From Akkermansiaceae bacterium (GTDB taxonomy: Bacteria; Verrucomicrobiota; Verrucomicrobiia; Verrucomicrobiales; Akkermansiaceae): 64,000 nt of DNA. The stretch is taken from positions 1 through 64,000 of the forward strand of contig SUVN01000009.1 in assembly GCA_015061985.1 (NCBI GenBank). Reading direction: 5' to 3'. The notes beneath the pieces were generated by a model, which saw only the letters and a program-made list of their open reading frames with translations, made no database searches and was not told the origin of the DNA. Below, piece after piece: positions 8,478 through 16,781 of this stretch. Position 1 is the stretch's first letter, and the number at the start of each line of letters is the position of its first letter. Both the position numbers and the translations under genes were made by a program.

Positions 8478-9326
8478 ATGAAAAAAATACTTATTTCTTT
8501 ACTGTGCCTTGCAGGAGTATCGCAGGCTGCCTTTGTATGGGTTGGTGAGGAGATTACGACCGCTGCATGGAACAATCAGTTTAACTGGGCTATCACCGGC
8601 AATACCTCATTTGGCGGAAATAGCGGGCAGTGGAATGGCAAAGGCCCCGGAGTACCCGGTTCGGACAAATGGGATACGATTACGCTGAATAAAGCCGCCG
8701 GCAATATTGCTGAGTTGGAGGGTTGGAATATCAAGTTGCGTCTTATCAGCTCAACACTCACAGTCGACAAGCTTAAGAAATTCCAGGTTGGCGCAAATGC
8801 GGTGGCTCAGCTGGATATTGATTCCTCCTCGATTCTGACGTTCCGGTCATTCGCAGATGGAAATGATGGCGGGCTCGCCACCATCAACTGTGATGGGGTA
8901 TTTAATCTGGCCTATACAAAAAATCAGGGTGGCGATGGCTTTGCTGCCAATCTGGGCAAAACCGGTATCATGAACCTGACCTCATCCAGTGGAGAGGCGT
9001 ATACGGCCAAGATTAAGTCTCTGTCAGCAAGTCTGGAAACGGATGCCATCAGAGGTGAGCGCAGCCTGATTACTCTGGGAGACAACATGAGCTTTGACTC
9101 AACAGAGACCACCATTACCGTTACCGCAGCTGATAACTGGGAGAAGGTGAACAATGAGTTGGAAGCAGAGGCTGCAGCAGAAGCCGGTCGGGATACCTAC
9201 TGGATTACAAAGGATGGTAAGGGTATCTTCCTGTCCTGGTTGAAGGGTGAGAGTGTGCCGGAGCCCTCTACCGCGACTCTTTCGCTCCTTGCGCTGGCAG
9301 CACTGGCGGCTCGCCGTCGCCGCTGA
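8478..9326 (+). CDS. PEP-CTERM exported protein of unknown function
   Basis: The 282-aa protein has a signal peptide (MKKILISLLCLAGVSQA) and a C-terminal PEP-CTERM tail (SVPEPSTATLSLLALAALAARRRR). The middle is rich in Thr, Ser, Asn and beta-strand-like alternation (…WVGEEITTAAWNNQFNWAI…), suggesting a beta-solenoid or autotransporter-type passenger. No catalytic motif is visible. I chose ATG 8478 because the signal peptide starts there; longer readings run back into the preceding gene. The 19-base gap to the GH16 gene and the shared terminator suggest an operon whose products act together at the cell surface. Confidence 0.85.
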   Translation: MKKILISLLCLAGVSQAAFVWVGEEITTAAWNNQFNWAITGNTSFGGNSGQWNGKGPGVPGSDKWDTITLNKAAGNIAELEGWNIKLRLISSTLTVDKLKKFQVGANAVAQLDIDSSSILTFRSFADGNDGGLATINCDGVFNLAYTKNQGGDGFAANLGKTGIMNLTSSSGEAYTAKIKSLSASLETDAIRGERSLITLGDNMSFDSTETTITVTAADNWEKVNNELEAEAAAEAGRDTYWITKDGKGIFLSWLKGESVPEPSTATLSLLALAALAARRRR

Positions 9327-9350
9327 CGAATGATGATGCGAAACCATGAA

Positions 9351-9390
9351 CGCCGTTGTCTGACCATCAGACAGCGGCGCTTGTTTTATT
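9351..9390 (+). terminator. Terminator of the GH16/PEP-CTERM pair
   Basis: CGCCGTTGTCTGA pairs with TCAGACAGCGGCG (one G-U pair) around a 3-nt loop. It is followed by CTTGTTTTATTT. Confidence 0.8.
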
Positions 9391-9399
9391 TGTGAAAAA

Positions 9400-9675
9400 T
9401 ACTTGACGCAAGGACGGTGTCGGGAAAGCGCGGCTATAACCTGAATACTAAGCATGCTGTCGCCCCTTCGGAGCTCTCTGATGTGTTTTTGATACATCAA
9501 CCGGAGGCTGTACGCACTACGTGCGTTTACCTCCGGCGATGATTCCGTCGTTCTCCGGGCGCAATGAATGCCCGCTCTGCTCGCATGATGAACGATGAAT
9601 GACGCTTAGCATTAGTCGAAAACACCTGCGCACAGTGCAGCAACCTTGAATTCGTCATTCGTAAGTCGTCAATCG
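9400..9675. repeat. Noncoding stretch with a long hairpin and short GTCATTCGT-type repeats
   Basis: No gene is supported in this ~275-base gap. It contains a hairpin at 9498-9533, where CCGGAG and GTACGCAC pair with GTGCGTTTAC and CTCCGG. Near 9655-9680 there are overlapping repeats of GTCATTC and GTCAATC. The block beginning TGCTGTCGCC (9452) is partly echoed at 16788 (TGCTGTCGCCGCTCTTTCGG). It looks like a remnant of an interspersed element. Confidence 0.4.
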
Positions 9676-11784
9676 TCATTCAACATCTCCTTCTCCCCGC
9701 AGCTCTTTTTTCGGGCGGTGGGGTTCCAGCATACGGCGGGCGGCGCGGGCACGGGCACGGGCCTGTTTGCGGGCCTGGTTGTGCAGGTGGCGCTGCATGG
9801 CAAAGGGCTTCTTGCCGTGGGCATTCACCGGGTGGGAGGTCCCGTCCGGCTCGATGATAGAAGCCTGCGTGTTGTCCTTGAAGCAGGCATCCAGAATGTC
9901 CTGCACCCGCCGCGCCAGCGCCGGGTTTTCGATGGGTATCATCATCTCCACGCGTCGGTCAAGGTTGCGGCTCATCCAGTCTGCGCTGGCGATATAGACC
10001 AGCGGGCTGCCGCCGTTGTGGAAGGTGAGGATGCGGGCGTGCTCCAGATAGCGGTCTACGATACTGATGATGCGGGTATTGGCCTGCGCCTGCGGGGTGC
10101 CCGGTGCCCAGCAGCAGATACCGCGGATGTTCAGCCGGATGTTGACCCCGGCCTCTGCCGCACGCTCCAGTGCGGACATGATATCCACATCGTTGAGCGA
10201 GTTCATCTTCGCGCGGATTTTGGCCTTTTCCCCCTGGAGGGCGCGCTGGGTTTCGGCATTGATGAGGTCGAGCAGGCGGGACTTCATCATGGTGGGGGAG
10301 GGGAAGGCGCGCCGGAACTGCATGAGACGGGTGAGCCCCATGACGGAGTTGAAGAATTGGGAGGCATCAGCGCCCAGATTCTCATCGCAGGTGAGCAGGG
10401 AGAGGTCGCTGTAGATGCGGGCAGTGTTCTCGTTGTAATTGCCGGTGCCGATGTGGCAGTAGCGGCGCAGCGAGCCGTTCTCTCGCCGGACAATGAGCAT
10501 GATTTTCGCGTGGGTCTTGAAGCCCTTCACGCCGTAGACCACCTGCACGCCGGAGCGCTGCAGCTGCTCTGCCTGTGCCAGATTGTGGCTTTCATCGAAG
10601 CGGGCCTTGAGCTCCACCAGCACGGTGACTTGCTTGCCGGATTCGGCGGCGCGGCACAGGGCGCGGATGAATCGGGAATTTTTCGCCGTGCGGTAGAGCA
10701 CCTGCTTGATGACCACCACATCCGGGTCGGCTGCCGCCTCCTCAATGAGCTTCACCACGGGTTCATAACTTTCATAGGGATTGTGAATGAGGATATCCCC
10801 ATCCGCTATGTTCTCAAACATGGTCAGCTCCGGGTCAACTCCGGCGGGCCAGCTGGGCGTCCAGGTTTCTATCTTGTACTGGTCGTTGCCGGGTTCGAAG
10901 GCCATCTGCCCGAAATCCACCAGTCGCAGCAGCCCCGGGACGCGGTAAATGGCATCCTCTGCCGCCCCGACAATGCCGGCCACGCGGGAGATGAAGCTCT
11001 CCGGGGTGTCGGCGGGGATTTCCAGACGCACACAGTCGGAGAACTTGCGGGCCACCAGCACCTCGCGCATCTCGTGGGCGAAGTCGCCGCCCTCTTCCTC
11101 CGTCACGGCGATATCACCGTTGCGGGTTACGCGGAAGGGGTGGCAGCGCAGCACCTGCTCCCCGGGGAACAGATGCCCGATGTAGGCGGCACACAGCGAT
11201 TCCAGCATCACGTAGCGCCCGCGCCCCAGCACGGCAGATTCCACCCGCCGGGGCAGCGAATCCGGCAGGGTGACCGCCACGAAGCGCGAGCCCTCCCCGA
11301 TCTCCTCATTCTGCAGCTCAACCCCCAGAATGATGCTGAGATTGGGCAGGGTGGGGGGTATCTCCACCTCCATGGCCAGCGGGGTAAGCAAGGGGGCGAT
11401 GGAGGAGATGAACTGTTCCTCCAGCGCCGCGCGCTGCATTTCCGTGAGTGAAGCACGTGTCAGCGGGCTCAGCCCGGCTTCCTCCAGCTGCGGCATGAGC
11501 TCCCGGCGCAGCAAATCATACTGTTCCTCCACCATGCGTCCGGCGCGGGTGCGGATGAGTTCCAGCTGTTCCGTGGGGGTGAGCCCCTTCAAATCCCGCT
11601 TGGCCTTACCGCTCTGCCGCAGCAGGGTCAGCCCGCCCACGCGCACCTGAAAGAACTCATCCAGATTGCTGGCGGTAATGGATAGGAACTTGAGCCGCTC
11701 CAGCAGCGGCAAATCCTGCCGCCGGGCCTGATTCAGCACCCGTTGGTTAAACTCCAGCCACGATATTTCCCGGTTGATATACAT
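9676..11784 (-). CDS. ppk1: Polyphosphate kinase 1
   Basis: The 702-aa enzyme reversibly transfers the ATP gamma-phosphate to inorganic polyphosphate. It opens with the PPK1 N-terminal signature YINREISWLEFNQRVL and LSITASNLDEFFQVRVGG. The phosphorylated catalytic histidine is probably His425 in FKTHAKIMLIVRR. HIGTGNYNENTARIYSD and RRVEMMIPI are the following PLD-like active-site blocks. The C-terminal basic tail (KARARARAARR) is longer than usual. No phosphate-regulon or ppx gene is adjacent. The TTGACC-N18-TAAACT sequence upstream suggests a promoter with a ~30-nt leader. Confidence 0.95.
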   Translation of the reverse strand: MYINREISWLEFNQRVLNQARRQDLPLLERLKFLSITASNLDEFFQVRVGGLTLLRQSGKAKRDLKGLTPTEQLELIRTRAGRMVEEQYDLLRRELMPQLEEAGLSPLTRASLTEMQRAALEEQFISSIAPLLTPLAMEVEIPPTLPNLSIILGVELQNEEIGEGSRFVAVTLPDSLPRRVESAVLGRGRYVMLESLCAAYIGHLFPGEQVLRCHPFRVTRNGDIAVTEEEGGDFAHEMREVLVARKFSDCVRLEIPADTPESFISRVAGIVGAAEDAIYRVPGLLRLVDFGQMAFEPGNDQYKIETWTPSWPAGVDPELTMFENIADGDILIHNPYESYEPVVKLIEEAAADPDVVVIKQVLYRTAKNSRFIRALCRAAESGKQVTVLVELKARFDESHNLAQAEQLQRSGVQVVYGVKGFKTHAKIMLIVRRENGSLRRYCHIGTGNYNENTARIYSDLSLLTCDENLGADASQFFNSVMGLTRLMQFRRAFPSPTMMKSRLLDLINAETQRALQGEKAKIRAKMNSLNDVDIMSALERAAEAGVNIRLNIRGICCWAPGTPQAQANTRIISIVDRYLEHARILTFHNGGSPLVYIASADWMSRNLDRRVEMMIPIENPALARRVQDILDACFKDNTQASIIEPDGTSHPVNAHGKKPFAMQRHLHNQARKQARARARAARRMLEPHRPKKELRGEGDVE

Positions 11785-11925
11785 GATGACGTTGAATTTC
11801 CTGCCCCGTTCTTCAGTTTATCATACGCCCCCCTTGCGGGTCAAGCTCGCTTTCCTGCATCAACAGAGAGAATTTCAGGAAAAATGGTGAGTAAGTACTT
11901 GACAAAAGACGAACATGGTGCCACG

Positions 11926-12459
11926 ATGCGGCGCATGCAACGATTTCTGATTTTCATGATGATGGTGCTGGGGCTGGTGATGTGCCCGGTAATGGCTCAG
12001 GATTTGGCTGAATCTGCCGATGAGGCTCCGGCAAAGGAGGCCGCACCGACCAAGGAAGAACTCGAGGAGATGCGCGAGGCCCGCAAGGAGGCATCTGCCT
12101 ACGTGAAGGATGAGCTGAAGCGCAATAAGAAACTGGCTAGCCTGCTCAAGAAGGTGAAAGATGCCAAGAGCGCCAAAAAGCAGTCAGAGAAGATTCTTGA
12201 GCTGACCGGTTCCGGCAAGAAGAAAAAGACGGCGCTGGGCGATGCCGGCCCGGCAAAGCGTCCCACCGGTCCCGCCATGGATGAAGAGCGCAAGAAGCGC
12301 GCCCGCGAGCTGAAGACATCTTACGCCAAGCTCCGCAAGCAGGTCGAGGCTTTCAACGAGCTGGAAATTTCTGATTGTGAGGAGTTTAATGAAATCAAGT
12401 CCGCTCTGGAAAAGCTTCCCGGCCTTGCTGAATCCGAGACGGAGTTTGACGAGGAATAA
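11926..12459 (+). CDS. Exported charged helical protein of unknown function
   Basis: The 177-aa product begins with a signal peptide (MRRMQRFLIFMMMVLGLVMCPVMAQ). After it comes a mature region dominated by Glu, Lys and Ala (EELEEMREARKEASAYVKDELKRNKKLASLLKKVKDAKSAKK split over several heptads) that should form a helix or coiled coil. No domain is recognised. ATG 11926 was chosen as the nearest start giving a positively charged n-region before the hydrophobic core. The gene is divergent from ppk1 and ends at a strong terminator, so it is probably a single-gene transcript. Confidence 0.75.
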   Translation: MRRMQRFLIFMMMVLGLVMCPVMAQDLAESADEAPAKEAAPTKEELEEMREARKEASAYVKDELKRNKKLASLLKKVKDAKSAKKQSEKILELTGSGKKKKTALGDAGPAKRPTGPAMDEERKKRARELKTSYAKLRKQVEAFNELEISDCEEFNEIKSALEKLPGLAESETEFDEE

Positions 12460-12539
12460 ATCTCGTATTTGATAATTTAGAGACGGCCTCGGCGGACTTC
12501 CTACGCAGTACGCATGCCGCGTCGGCCGTGCAGAAAAAG

Positions 12540-12575
12540 ACCGCTGCTTTCTCATCAGCAGCGGTTCTTTTTTTT
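12540..12575 (+). terminator. Intrinsic terminator
   Basis: ACCGCTGCT / AGCAGCGGT stem with an 8-nt loop, followed by TTCTTTTTTTT. It ends the 11926-12459 gene. A second GC-rich inverted repeat (12482-12530) lies just before it. Confidence 0.85.
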
Positions 12576-12667
12576 ATTGAGACGTATTCACAGCCCTTTC
12601 TGTCGCCGCAAAAAAATGTGCTCCAGGTCTTCCTGTTGAGCAGAGAAACATATATTCAGCACTTTCC

Positions 12668-12708
12668 CTAAAAAACGCTGCCACCCATAAAAGGCGGCAG
12701 CGTTGAAA
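12668..12708 (-). terminator. Terminator of the 12733-13431 PEP-CTERM gene
   Basis: AACGCTGCC and GGCAGCGTT arms; on the minus strand a run of T residues follows. The stem sequence closely matches the terminators of the PEP-CTERM genes ending at 16461 and 17892. Confidence 0.8.
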
Positions 12709-12732
12709 ATAGACTTAACAAACCCTTGCGCT

Positions 12733-13431
12733 TTACTTGCGGCGGCGGCGGGCAGCCAGACCGGCCAGAGCCAGCAGGCTCAGCGTAGCCGTGGTCGGCT
12801 CAGGGACAGCTGCCAGGTTGGCACCGATGAGGGAATCCTTGGTCCAAGGCGTGGTAGAAAGCGTGACCGTGGGGGTAGACATCAGCGTATCGTCGTACGT
12901 GATGGTCGGAATAGAGTTGTTGGAGTATTTGTAACCGGAGCAGAGACCATAGGCCGTCTTCACACTGCCGTCATTATACAGCACGGAGAACACTACTGCG
13001 GTACCGCTGTAGTTGCCCACACCTGTAATATTAGCACCCTGATAACCAAGAGTGATAGCGCCCATCACGGCATTTTCAAGACCGAAGTATGCCTTGAGGT
13101 CATTGCCGGCAGGCCAGCTCTCCGAGTCGGTAAATGTGGACTGAGCATTACCGGAAACAACCTCGCCACCCTTCTTCGTGTAAAGCAGAAGCTCGTTACG
13201 AGTCCCCCATGTGCTTACAGCTGCAGACCAAGAGTGATCAGCACTGTCCGTGACACCGATAAGGGCGGTGTTGAGATCAGCCGTATTAATGATGGTGGTC
13301 AGCTGGCCAAGAGTCAGCTGAGACGTTGCAATAACGGAGTCCAAATGGCTATCAGAACCGGTGGTCAGTGTTGCAGGCGCAGCCACAGCAAGACCGGACA
13401 GAGCCAGCAGAGCGATGATTGTCTTTTTCAT
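12733..13431 (-). CDS. PEP-CTERM exported protein, cluster member 1
   Basis: A 232-aa surface protein with signal peptide MKKTIIALLALSGLAVAA and C-terminal anchor VPEPTTATLSLLALAGLAARRRRK. The central ~190 residues are Thr/Ser/Gly-rich with likely beta-strands and no recognisable enzyme motif. Its leader and the first 43 bases of coding sequence are identical, in inverted orientation, to those of the gene at 17227. The last ~75 coding bases are nearly identical to the other cluster members. Only the middle is unique, which suggests recombination between conserved ends. The function is unknown. Confidence 0.85.
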   Translation of the reverse strand: MKKTIIALLALSGLAVAAPATLTTGSDSHLDSVIATSQLTLGQLTTIINTADLNTALIGVTDSADHSWSAAVSTWGTRNELLLYTKKGGEVVSGNAQSTFTDSESWPAGNDLKAYFGLENAVMGAITLGYQGANITGVGNYSGTAVVFSVLYNDGSVKTAYGLCSGYKYSNNSIPTITYDDTLMSTPTVTLSTTPWTKDSLIGANLAAVPEPTTATLSLLALAGLAARRRRK

Positions 13432-13563
13432 TTCTTTCGTTTTTCTATATGTTTGTCGTTTAGCGGCAAGCTACCCGGGGATACCCAGTTCTACGCGCGT
13501 CGGAATGCTGAGAGACCCGCGACGACTCACCGCAGGCGAGTATATCGCATTCTGAATGCGATG
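13388..13563. repeat. 176-bp inverted repeat, left arm (leader plus signal-peptide start)
   Basis: By eye this is the perfect reverse complement of 17095-17270. It contains the palindrome ATCGC-N9-GCGAT (13544-13562), the leader, the start codon and the first ~14 codons of the 12733-13431 gene. The arms enclose 3.5 kb. Confidence 0.85.
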
Positions 13564-13722
13564 CAGCCAGAGCTTATCAACTCAGGTTTGGTGTTGTATC
13601 TTTATCTTGCAGCAAATGCGGGTGGCAGATGAATATGTATCTTTGTTCCCGGGATAAATCGGCGCGTTGCCTGCAAAAAGACTGATTTGCCGACAAAGGT
13701 ACAGAAAGGAAAATTTTTCATT
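13548..13722. repeat. 175-bp direct repeat R1, copy 1
   Basis: This matches 16607-16781 at all but about one base (GCCAGAG versus GCCTGAG). It has no convincing gene. It lies between the two leader copies and forms one unit with the leader at 13719-13856. Confidence 0.85.
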
Positions 13723-13856
13723 TGTTTTGTCTTTTCTATATGTTTGTTGTTTTACAGCGAGCAGCCCGGGGATACCCAGTTCTACGCGCGTCGGAACGCT
13801 GAGAGACCCGCGCCGCACTCGCCGCGGGCGCGGCATATCGCATTTCAAATGCGATG
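13719..13856. repeat. Second, diverged copy of the PEP-CTERM leader
   Basis: It has the same orientation and layout as the leader in 13432-13563. Blocks such as CCCGGGGATACCCAGTTC and ACGCGCGTCGGAA are conserved, and it carries its own ATCGC-N9-GCGAT palindrome (13837-13855). It is not followed by an intact gene: the reading frame behind its ATG stops after ~39 codons in R1. Together with R1 it looks like a complete ~310-bp interspersed element. Confidence 0.75.
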
Positions 13857-13975
13857 ATGCCCGCCTTTACTAATTGATTTTTTCAGGACATGCAAATATA
13901 AACAAAACCCTTCCCTTTGAGCTGGCAATATAACTTCAAATAAAATCTTTTACGCGGAAATAGAGTTGAACATTT

Positions 13976-14034
13976 AGGGCAAATTAGAGCAAATTGCCCT
14001 AATTTTGCCCTAATTGCTTGACTTTTCCCTAATT
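13976..14034. promoter_or_regulatory. Operator-like repeat array upstream of the AlbA_2 regulator
   Basis: AGGGCAA (13976-13982) and TTGCCCT (13994-14000) are inverted. CCCTAATT recurs at 13997, 14008 and 14027, the last lying between the -35 and -10 of the promoter. This layout suggests autoregulation by the DNA-binding protein encoded immediately downstream. Confidence 0.55.
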
Positions 14035-14045
14035 CTTCGTATACT
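14018..14045 (+). promoter_or_regulatory. Promoter of the AlbA_2-domain gene
   Basis: TTGACT (14018-14023), a 16-bp spacer and TATACT (14040-14045). The predicted leader is about 16 nt. It overlaps the third CCCTAATT repeat. Confidence 0.65.
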
Positions 14046-14067
14046 GCTACTGAGAAGTAATTTAGTT

Positions 14068-15453
14068 ATGGTATCCATCAACCTGACGGAGAACAACATC
14101 CTCGAATACAAGCGCGAAATTCCCGCAGATGATCGCAAGTGGCTTAAGACCGTTGTCGCTTTTGCCAACGGGAAAGGAGGGCAGATTATCTTTGGGATAG
14201 ATGATGAAACGCACATGGTAGTGGGGATTGATATTGAAAATATTGCGCGCACCGTTGATCGTATCACGGACATTATTCTGAAAAATTGTACTCCTCAAAT
14301 CATACCGGATGTGCGAGTCGATATAATGGCGGACAAGTATGTCGTTGTTGTGGAAATTAAACCCGGACAAAACACACCGTATTATTTAACAAAACAGGGT
14401 ATAGAAGATGGTACCTATGTGCGGGTGGCAGCCTCTACCCGACTGGCAGAGCCGCATGTTCGCATGGAATTGCTGCTTCGCAGCAAGGGAATGACATACG
14501 ACCAACACATTGCTTTTCACCAACCTCCGGCAACTGAGGAAGAAATACGGCAGCTGTGCGCTGTGGTAACCCAACAAAACAAAGAGCAAAAGGAAGTAAC
14601 CAGAGAGCACCTTATCAGTTGGGGGGTGCTGATGCCGGACGCAAACGGGCAACTGCTCCCAAGTGTCACATTCTGCCTGTTAGCCCGCCCTGCCGCTCTT
14701 CATTTTTCAAGAATACAATGTGCCGTCTTTTTGAGCCACGATCGTAGTCATTTTCTTGACAGTCGGGAATTGACAGGACCTGTTCATGAGATGGCAGAAG
14801 AAGCCATCAACTATGTCTTGAAAAATACTCGCGTAGAATACAGAATAAACGGCTTATACCGTGAGGAATTACATGAAATCCCCCTGCCTGCGCTCAGAGA
14901 GATTATTATCAATTCCATCTTGCACCGTAATTATCTATCCCCATCATTCATTCAAATATCCATCCATCCGGACAGAATAGAGTTCTTTTCACCCGGCGCG
15001 TTACATGGAAGCATGACAAAAGAGAGAATGTTGCAGGGAAACAGCTCATCTTTGCGTAATCCACAGCTGGCAGATATACTCCACCGCATGAATATCGTGG
15101 AACGATGGGGATCAGGCATAGGGCGAATTTTTGCAGCATACAGGGAACGGAACATGGCGATTCCCGAATATGATGTTGATGACATGGGAATCACCGTCAC
15201 CATCAGGAGGAATCAATTCGGAGATAAATCTCAACAGTACGTACACTCTGCTAATAAAGGGAAAAGAGTAAGTGTGACAGAAGAAGAAGTGTTGAGCTTC
15301 ATCAGCCACCATACAGGATGTACCTATTCTCAACTGCTGCAGGCTTTTGACATATCACGCCGCACGCTGACTAACCGACTTAACAGCCTGATGAAGAAAG
15401 GCAAAATACAGCGTTCCGGCTCTACTCGCAACGCGAACTGGAGTTCCCTTTAA
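14068..15453 (+). CDS. AlbA_2 / HATPase_c_4 / winged-helix putative regulator
   Basis: The 461-aa protein belongs to the Schlafen-AlbA_2 ('RecG-like') group of putative transcriptional regulators. Residues ~8-120 carry the AlbA_2 fold (ENNILEYKREI, VVAFANGKGGQIIFGIDD). Residues ~270-390 resemble a GHKL-type ATP-binding domain (LREIIINSILHRNY, VERWGSGIGRI). The last ~60 residues form a helix-turn-helix (YSQLLQAFDISRRTLTNRLNSLMKKGKI). Base composition is visibly more AT-rich than in the housekeeping genes, suggesting acquisition. It is the only intact gene inside the 176-bp inverted repeats and has an operator-like array at its promoter. Its targets are unknown. Confidence 0.85.
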   Translation: MVSINLTENNILEYKREIPADDRKWLKTVVAFANGKGGQIIFGIDDETHMVVGIDIENIARTVDRITDIILKNCTPQIIPDVRVDIMADKYVVVVEIKPGQNTPYYLTKQGIEDGTYVRVAASTRLAEPHVRMELLLRSKGMTYDQHIAFHQPPATEEEIRQLCAVVTQQNKEQKEVTREHLISWGVLMPDANGQLLPSVTFCLLARPAALHFSRIQCAVFLSHDRSHFLDSRELTGPVHEMAEEAINYVLKNTRVEYRINGLYREELHEIPLPALREIIINSILHRNYLSPSFIQISIHPDRIEFFSPGALHGSMTKERMLQGNSSSLRNPQLADILHRMNIVERWGSGIGRIFAAYRERNMAIPEYDVDDMGITVTIRRNQFGDKSQQYVHSANKGKRVSVTEEEVLSFISHHTGCTYSQLLQAFDISRRTLTNRLNSLMKKGKIQRSGSTRNANWSSL

Positions 15454-15478
15454 CCCTGAACTTTATCCCTGAGCGTGC

Positions 15479-15514
15479 AAAACGCAGCAGCCTGTAATGG
15501 GCTGCTGCGTTGAA
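15479..15514 (-). terminator. Convergent terminator for the regulator and the truncated PEP-CTERM gene
   Basis: AACGCAGCAGCC / GGCTGCTGCGTT stem (15481-15492 and 15500-15511) with a 7-nt loop. T-rich flanks on the minus strand fit termination of the leftward fragment. It may also stop the regulator transcript. Confidence 0.7.
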
Positions 15515-15539
15515 GTTATTATTGCTATGTACCCTCGTC

Positions 15540-15911
15540 TTACTTGCGACGGCGGCGGGCAGCCAGACCGGCCAGAGCCAGCAGGCTCAGCGTAGCTGTG
15601 GTCGGCTCCGGTACAACGTATGCGCTGTTCACCTTGAAGGTCAGGTTAGCACCACCAAACTGAGCACCATCCGTCAGAGACACGCTACCACCGCGGTTCA
15701 GCGTCAGCACACCGGCACTGCTCAGCTCAAAGGCATTCACGTTGTAGCTACTGCCGTTGACTTGATAGTAGGCCAGCAGGACATCATAGTCACCGCTGAC
15801 AGTGTTACCTTCCGTGATAACGAACTGGAAATCAAAAGCACTGGCATACAGGTCACCACCTTTGGGGAGAGTTGTATCCTCCCATACCGGTGTGGCTTCC
15901 GCTGTTACCAT
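15540..15911 (-). pseudogene. PEP-CTERM protein fragment lacking signal peptide (left half of head-to-head pair)
   Basis: The frame encodes the last ~120 residues of a PEP-CTERM protein, from about EATPVWEDTTLPKGGDLYASAF to the intact VPEPTTATLSLLALAGLAARRRRK anchor. Its apparent ATG at 15911 lies antisense to codons of the opposing gene. It has neither signal peptide nor leader, so export is not expected. It is paralogous to the rightward fragment (both read EDTT-GGD-AFDF-FV) and meets it head to head near 15.88-15.91 kb. Interpretations are inversion with loss of both 5' ends, or a metagenome misassembly between paralogs. Confidence 0.65.
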
Positions 15912-16461
15912 TCAGGAAGACACCACCATGGCTCCCGGTGGCGACTACTTTGCCGGTGCTTTCGATTTCACGTTTGTGCTGGATGAAGTTCTGCCGACTT
16001 CCGCCCAGTACTTTCTGGGTTACTATGCCACGACAGCTGCATGCGGTAACTATTCCGCTAACGTGTTCACCCTGGATTACAACGCACAGAACGGCCTTAC
16101 GCTGCGTCTTGATCGTGTAGCCAGTGTGACGGTGACAGATGGTGATATCAGTGCAGTGGGTAACATCCACAACTCCTCAACGTTCGCTGGCACATCCGGT
16201 GCTTACGTTCTTGGTGCCGGCACGTACACGGTAAATTATCTGGGTGGCGGAAACGGGGCAGCTGCTGCCAATCTGTACCTTGACGGTACGAAGGTTGCTT
16301 CTTTCACCGGCGGCAGTCATAACATGAACGGTGGTGGTGGTCACGGCACAGCAACTCTCAATGTTACCGTGAGCGATGCTTACGTTGTACCGGAGCCGAC
16401 CACGGCTACGCTGAGCCTGCTGGCTCTGGCCGGTCTGGCTGCACGCCGCCGCCGTAAGTAA
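15802..16461 (+). pseudogene. PEP-CTERM protein fragment lacking signal peptide (right half of head-to-head pair)
   Basis: The genuine part begins near base 15880 (ASAVTIQEDTTMAPGGDYFAG) and runs ~190 residues through a Gly/Asn/Thr-rich beta-type region to VVPEPTTATLSLLALAGLAARRRRK. The upstream ~25 codons of the open frame are antisense to the leftward paralog and do not form a signal peptide. The frame is otherwise clean, so the loss of the 5' end is recent or the locus can be restored by recombination. A conserved cassette terminator follows. Confidence 0.65.
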
Positions 16462-16489
16462 AGCGCATCAGATTGTTAAGTCAATTTTC

Positions 16490-16524
16490 AACGCTGCCGC
16501 CTGTAATGGGTGGTAGCGTTTTTT
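16490..16524 (+). terminator. Terminator of the rightward PEP-CTERM fragment
   Basis: AACGCTGCCGCC / GGGTGGTAGCGTT stem around TGTAAT, followed by TTTTTC. It belongs to the same sequence family as the other terminators of this cluster. Confidence 0.8.
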
Positions 16525-16606
16525 CAGGGATGTATTGAACAAATGCCTGCCGGTTGCCCTGCGGTCTTTTTTTTGATTCTATCTGTGTTCGATAGGGTGG
16601 GTATCA

Positions 16607-16781
16607 CATTCTGAATGCGATGCAGCCTGAGCTTATCAACTCAGGTTTGGTGTTGTATCTTTATCTTGCAGCAAATGCGGGTGGCAGATGAATATGTATC
16701 TTTGTTCCCGGGATAAATCGGCGCGTTGCCTGCAAAAAGACTGATTTGCCGACAAAGGTACAGAAAGGAAAATTTTTCATT
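16607..16781. repeat. 175-bp direct repeat R1, copy 2
   Basis: This is the second copy of 13548-13722, in the same orientation 3059 bases away. Its left edge keeps a degenerate palindrome, ATCAC-N9-GCGAT (16603-16621). Beyond 16781 the two copies diverge completely. Confidence 0.85.

Noticed and set aside
9646..11451. A 601-codon open frame opposite ppk1
   Set aside because: Antisense to a complete polyphosphate kinase with catalytic His425; no independent evidence of coding.
11899..11904. TTGACA as -35 of the 11926 gene
   Set aside because: The matching -10 position would fall at the start codon and shows no suitable hexamer.
13582..13848. An 88-codon frame across the leader/R1 repeat
   Set aside because: It runs through noncoding repeat halves that elsewhere are separated or act as leaders, so it is probably spurious.
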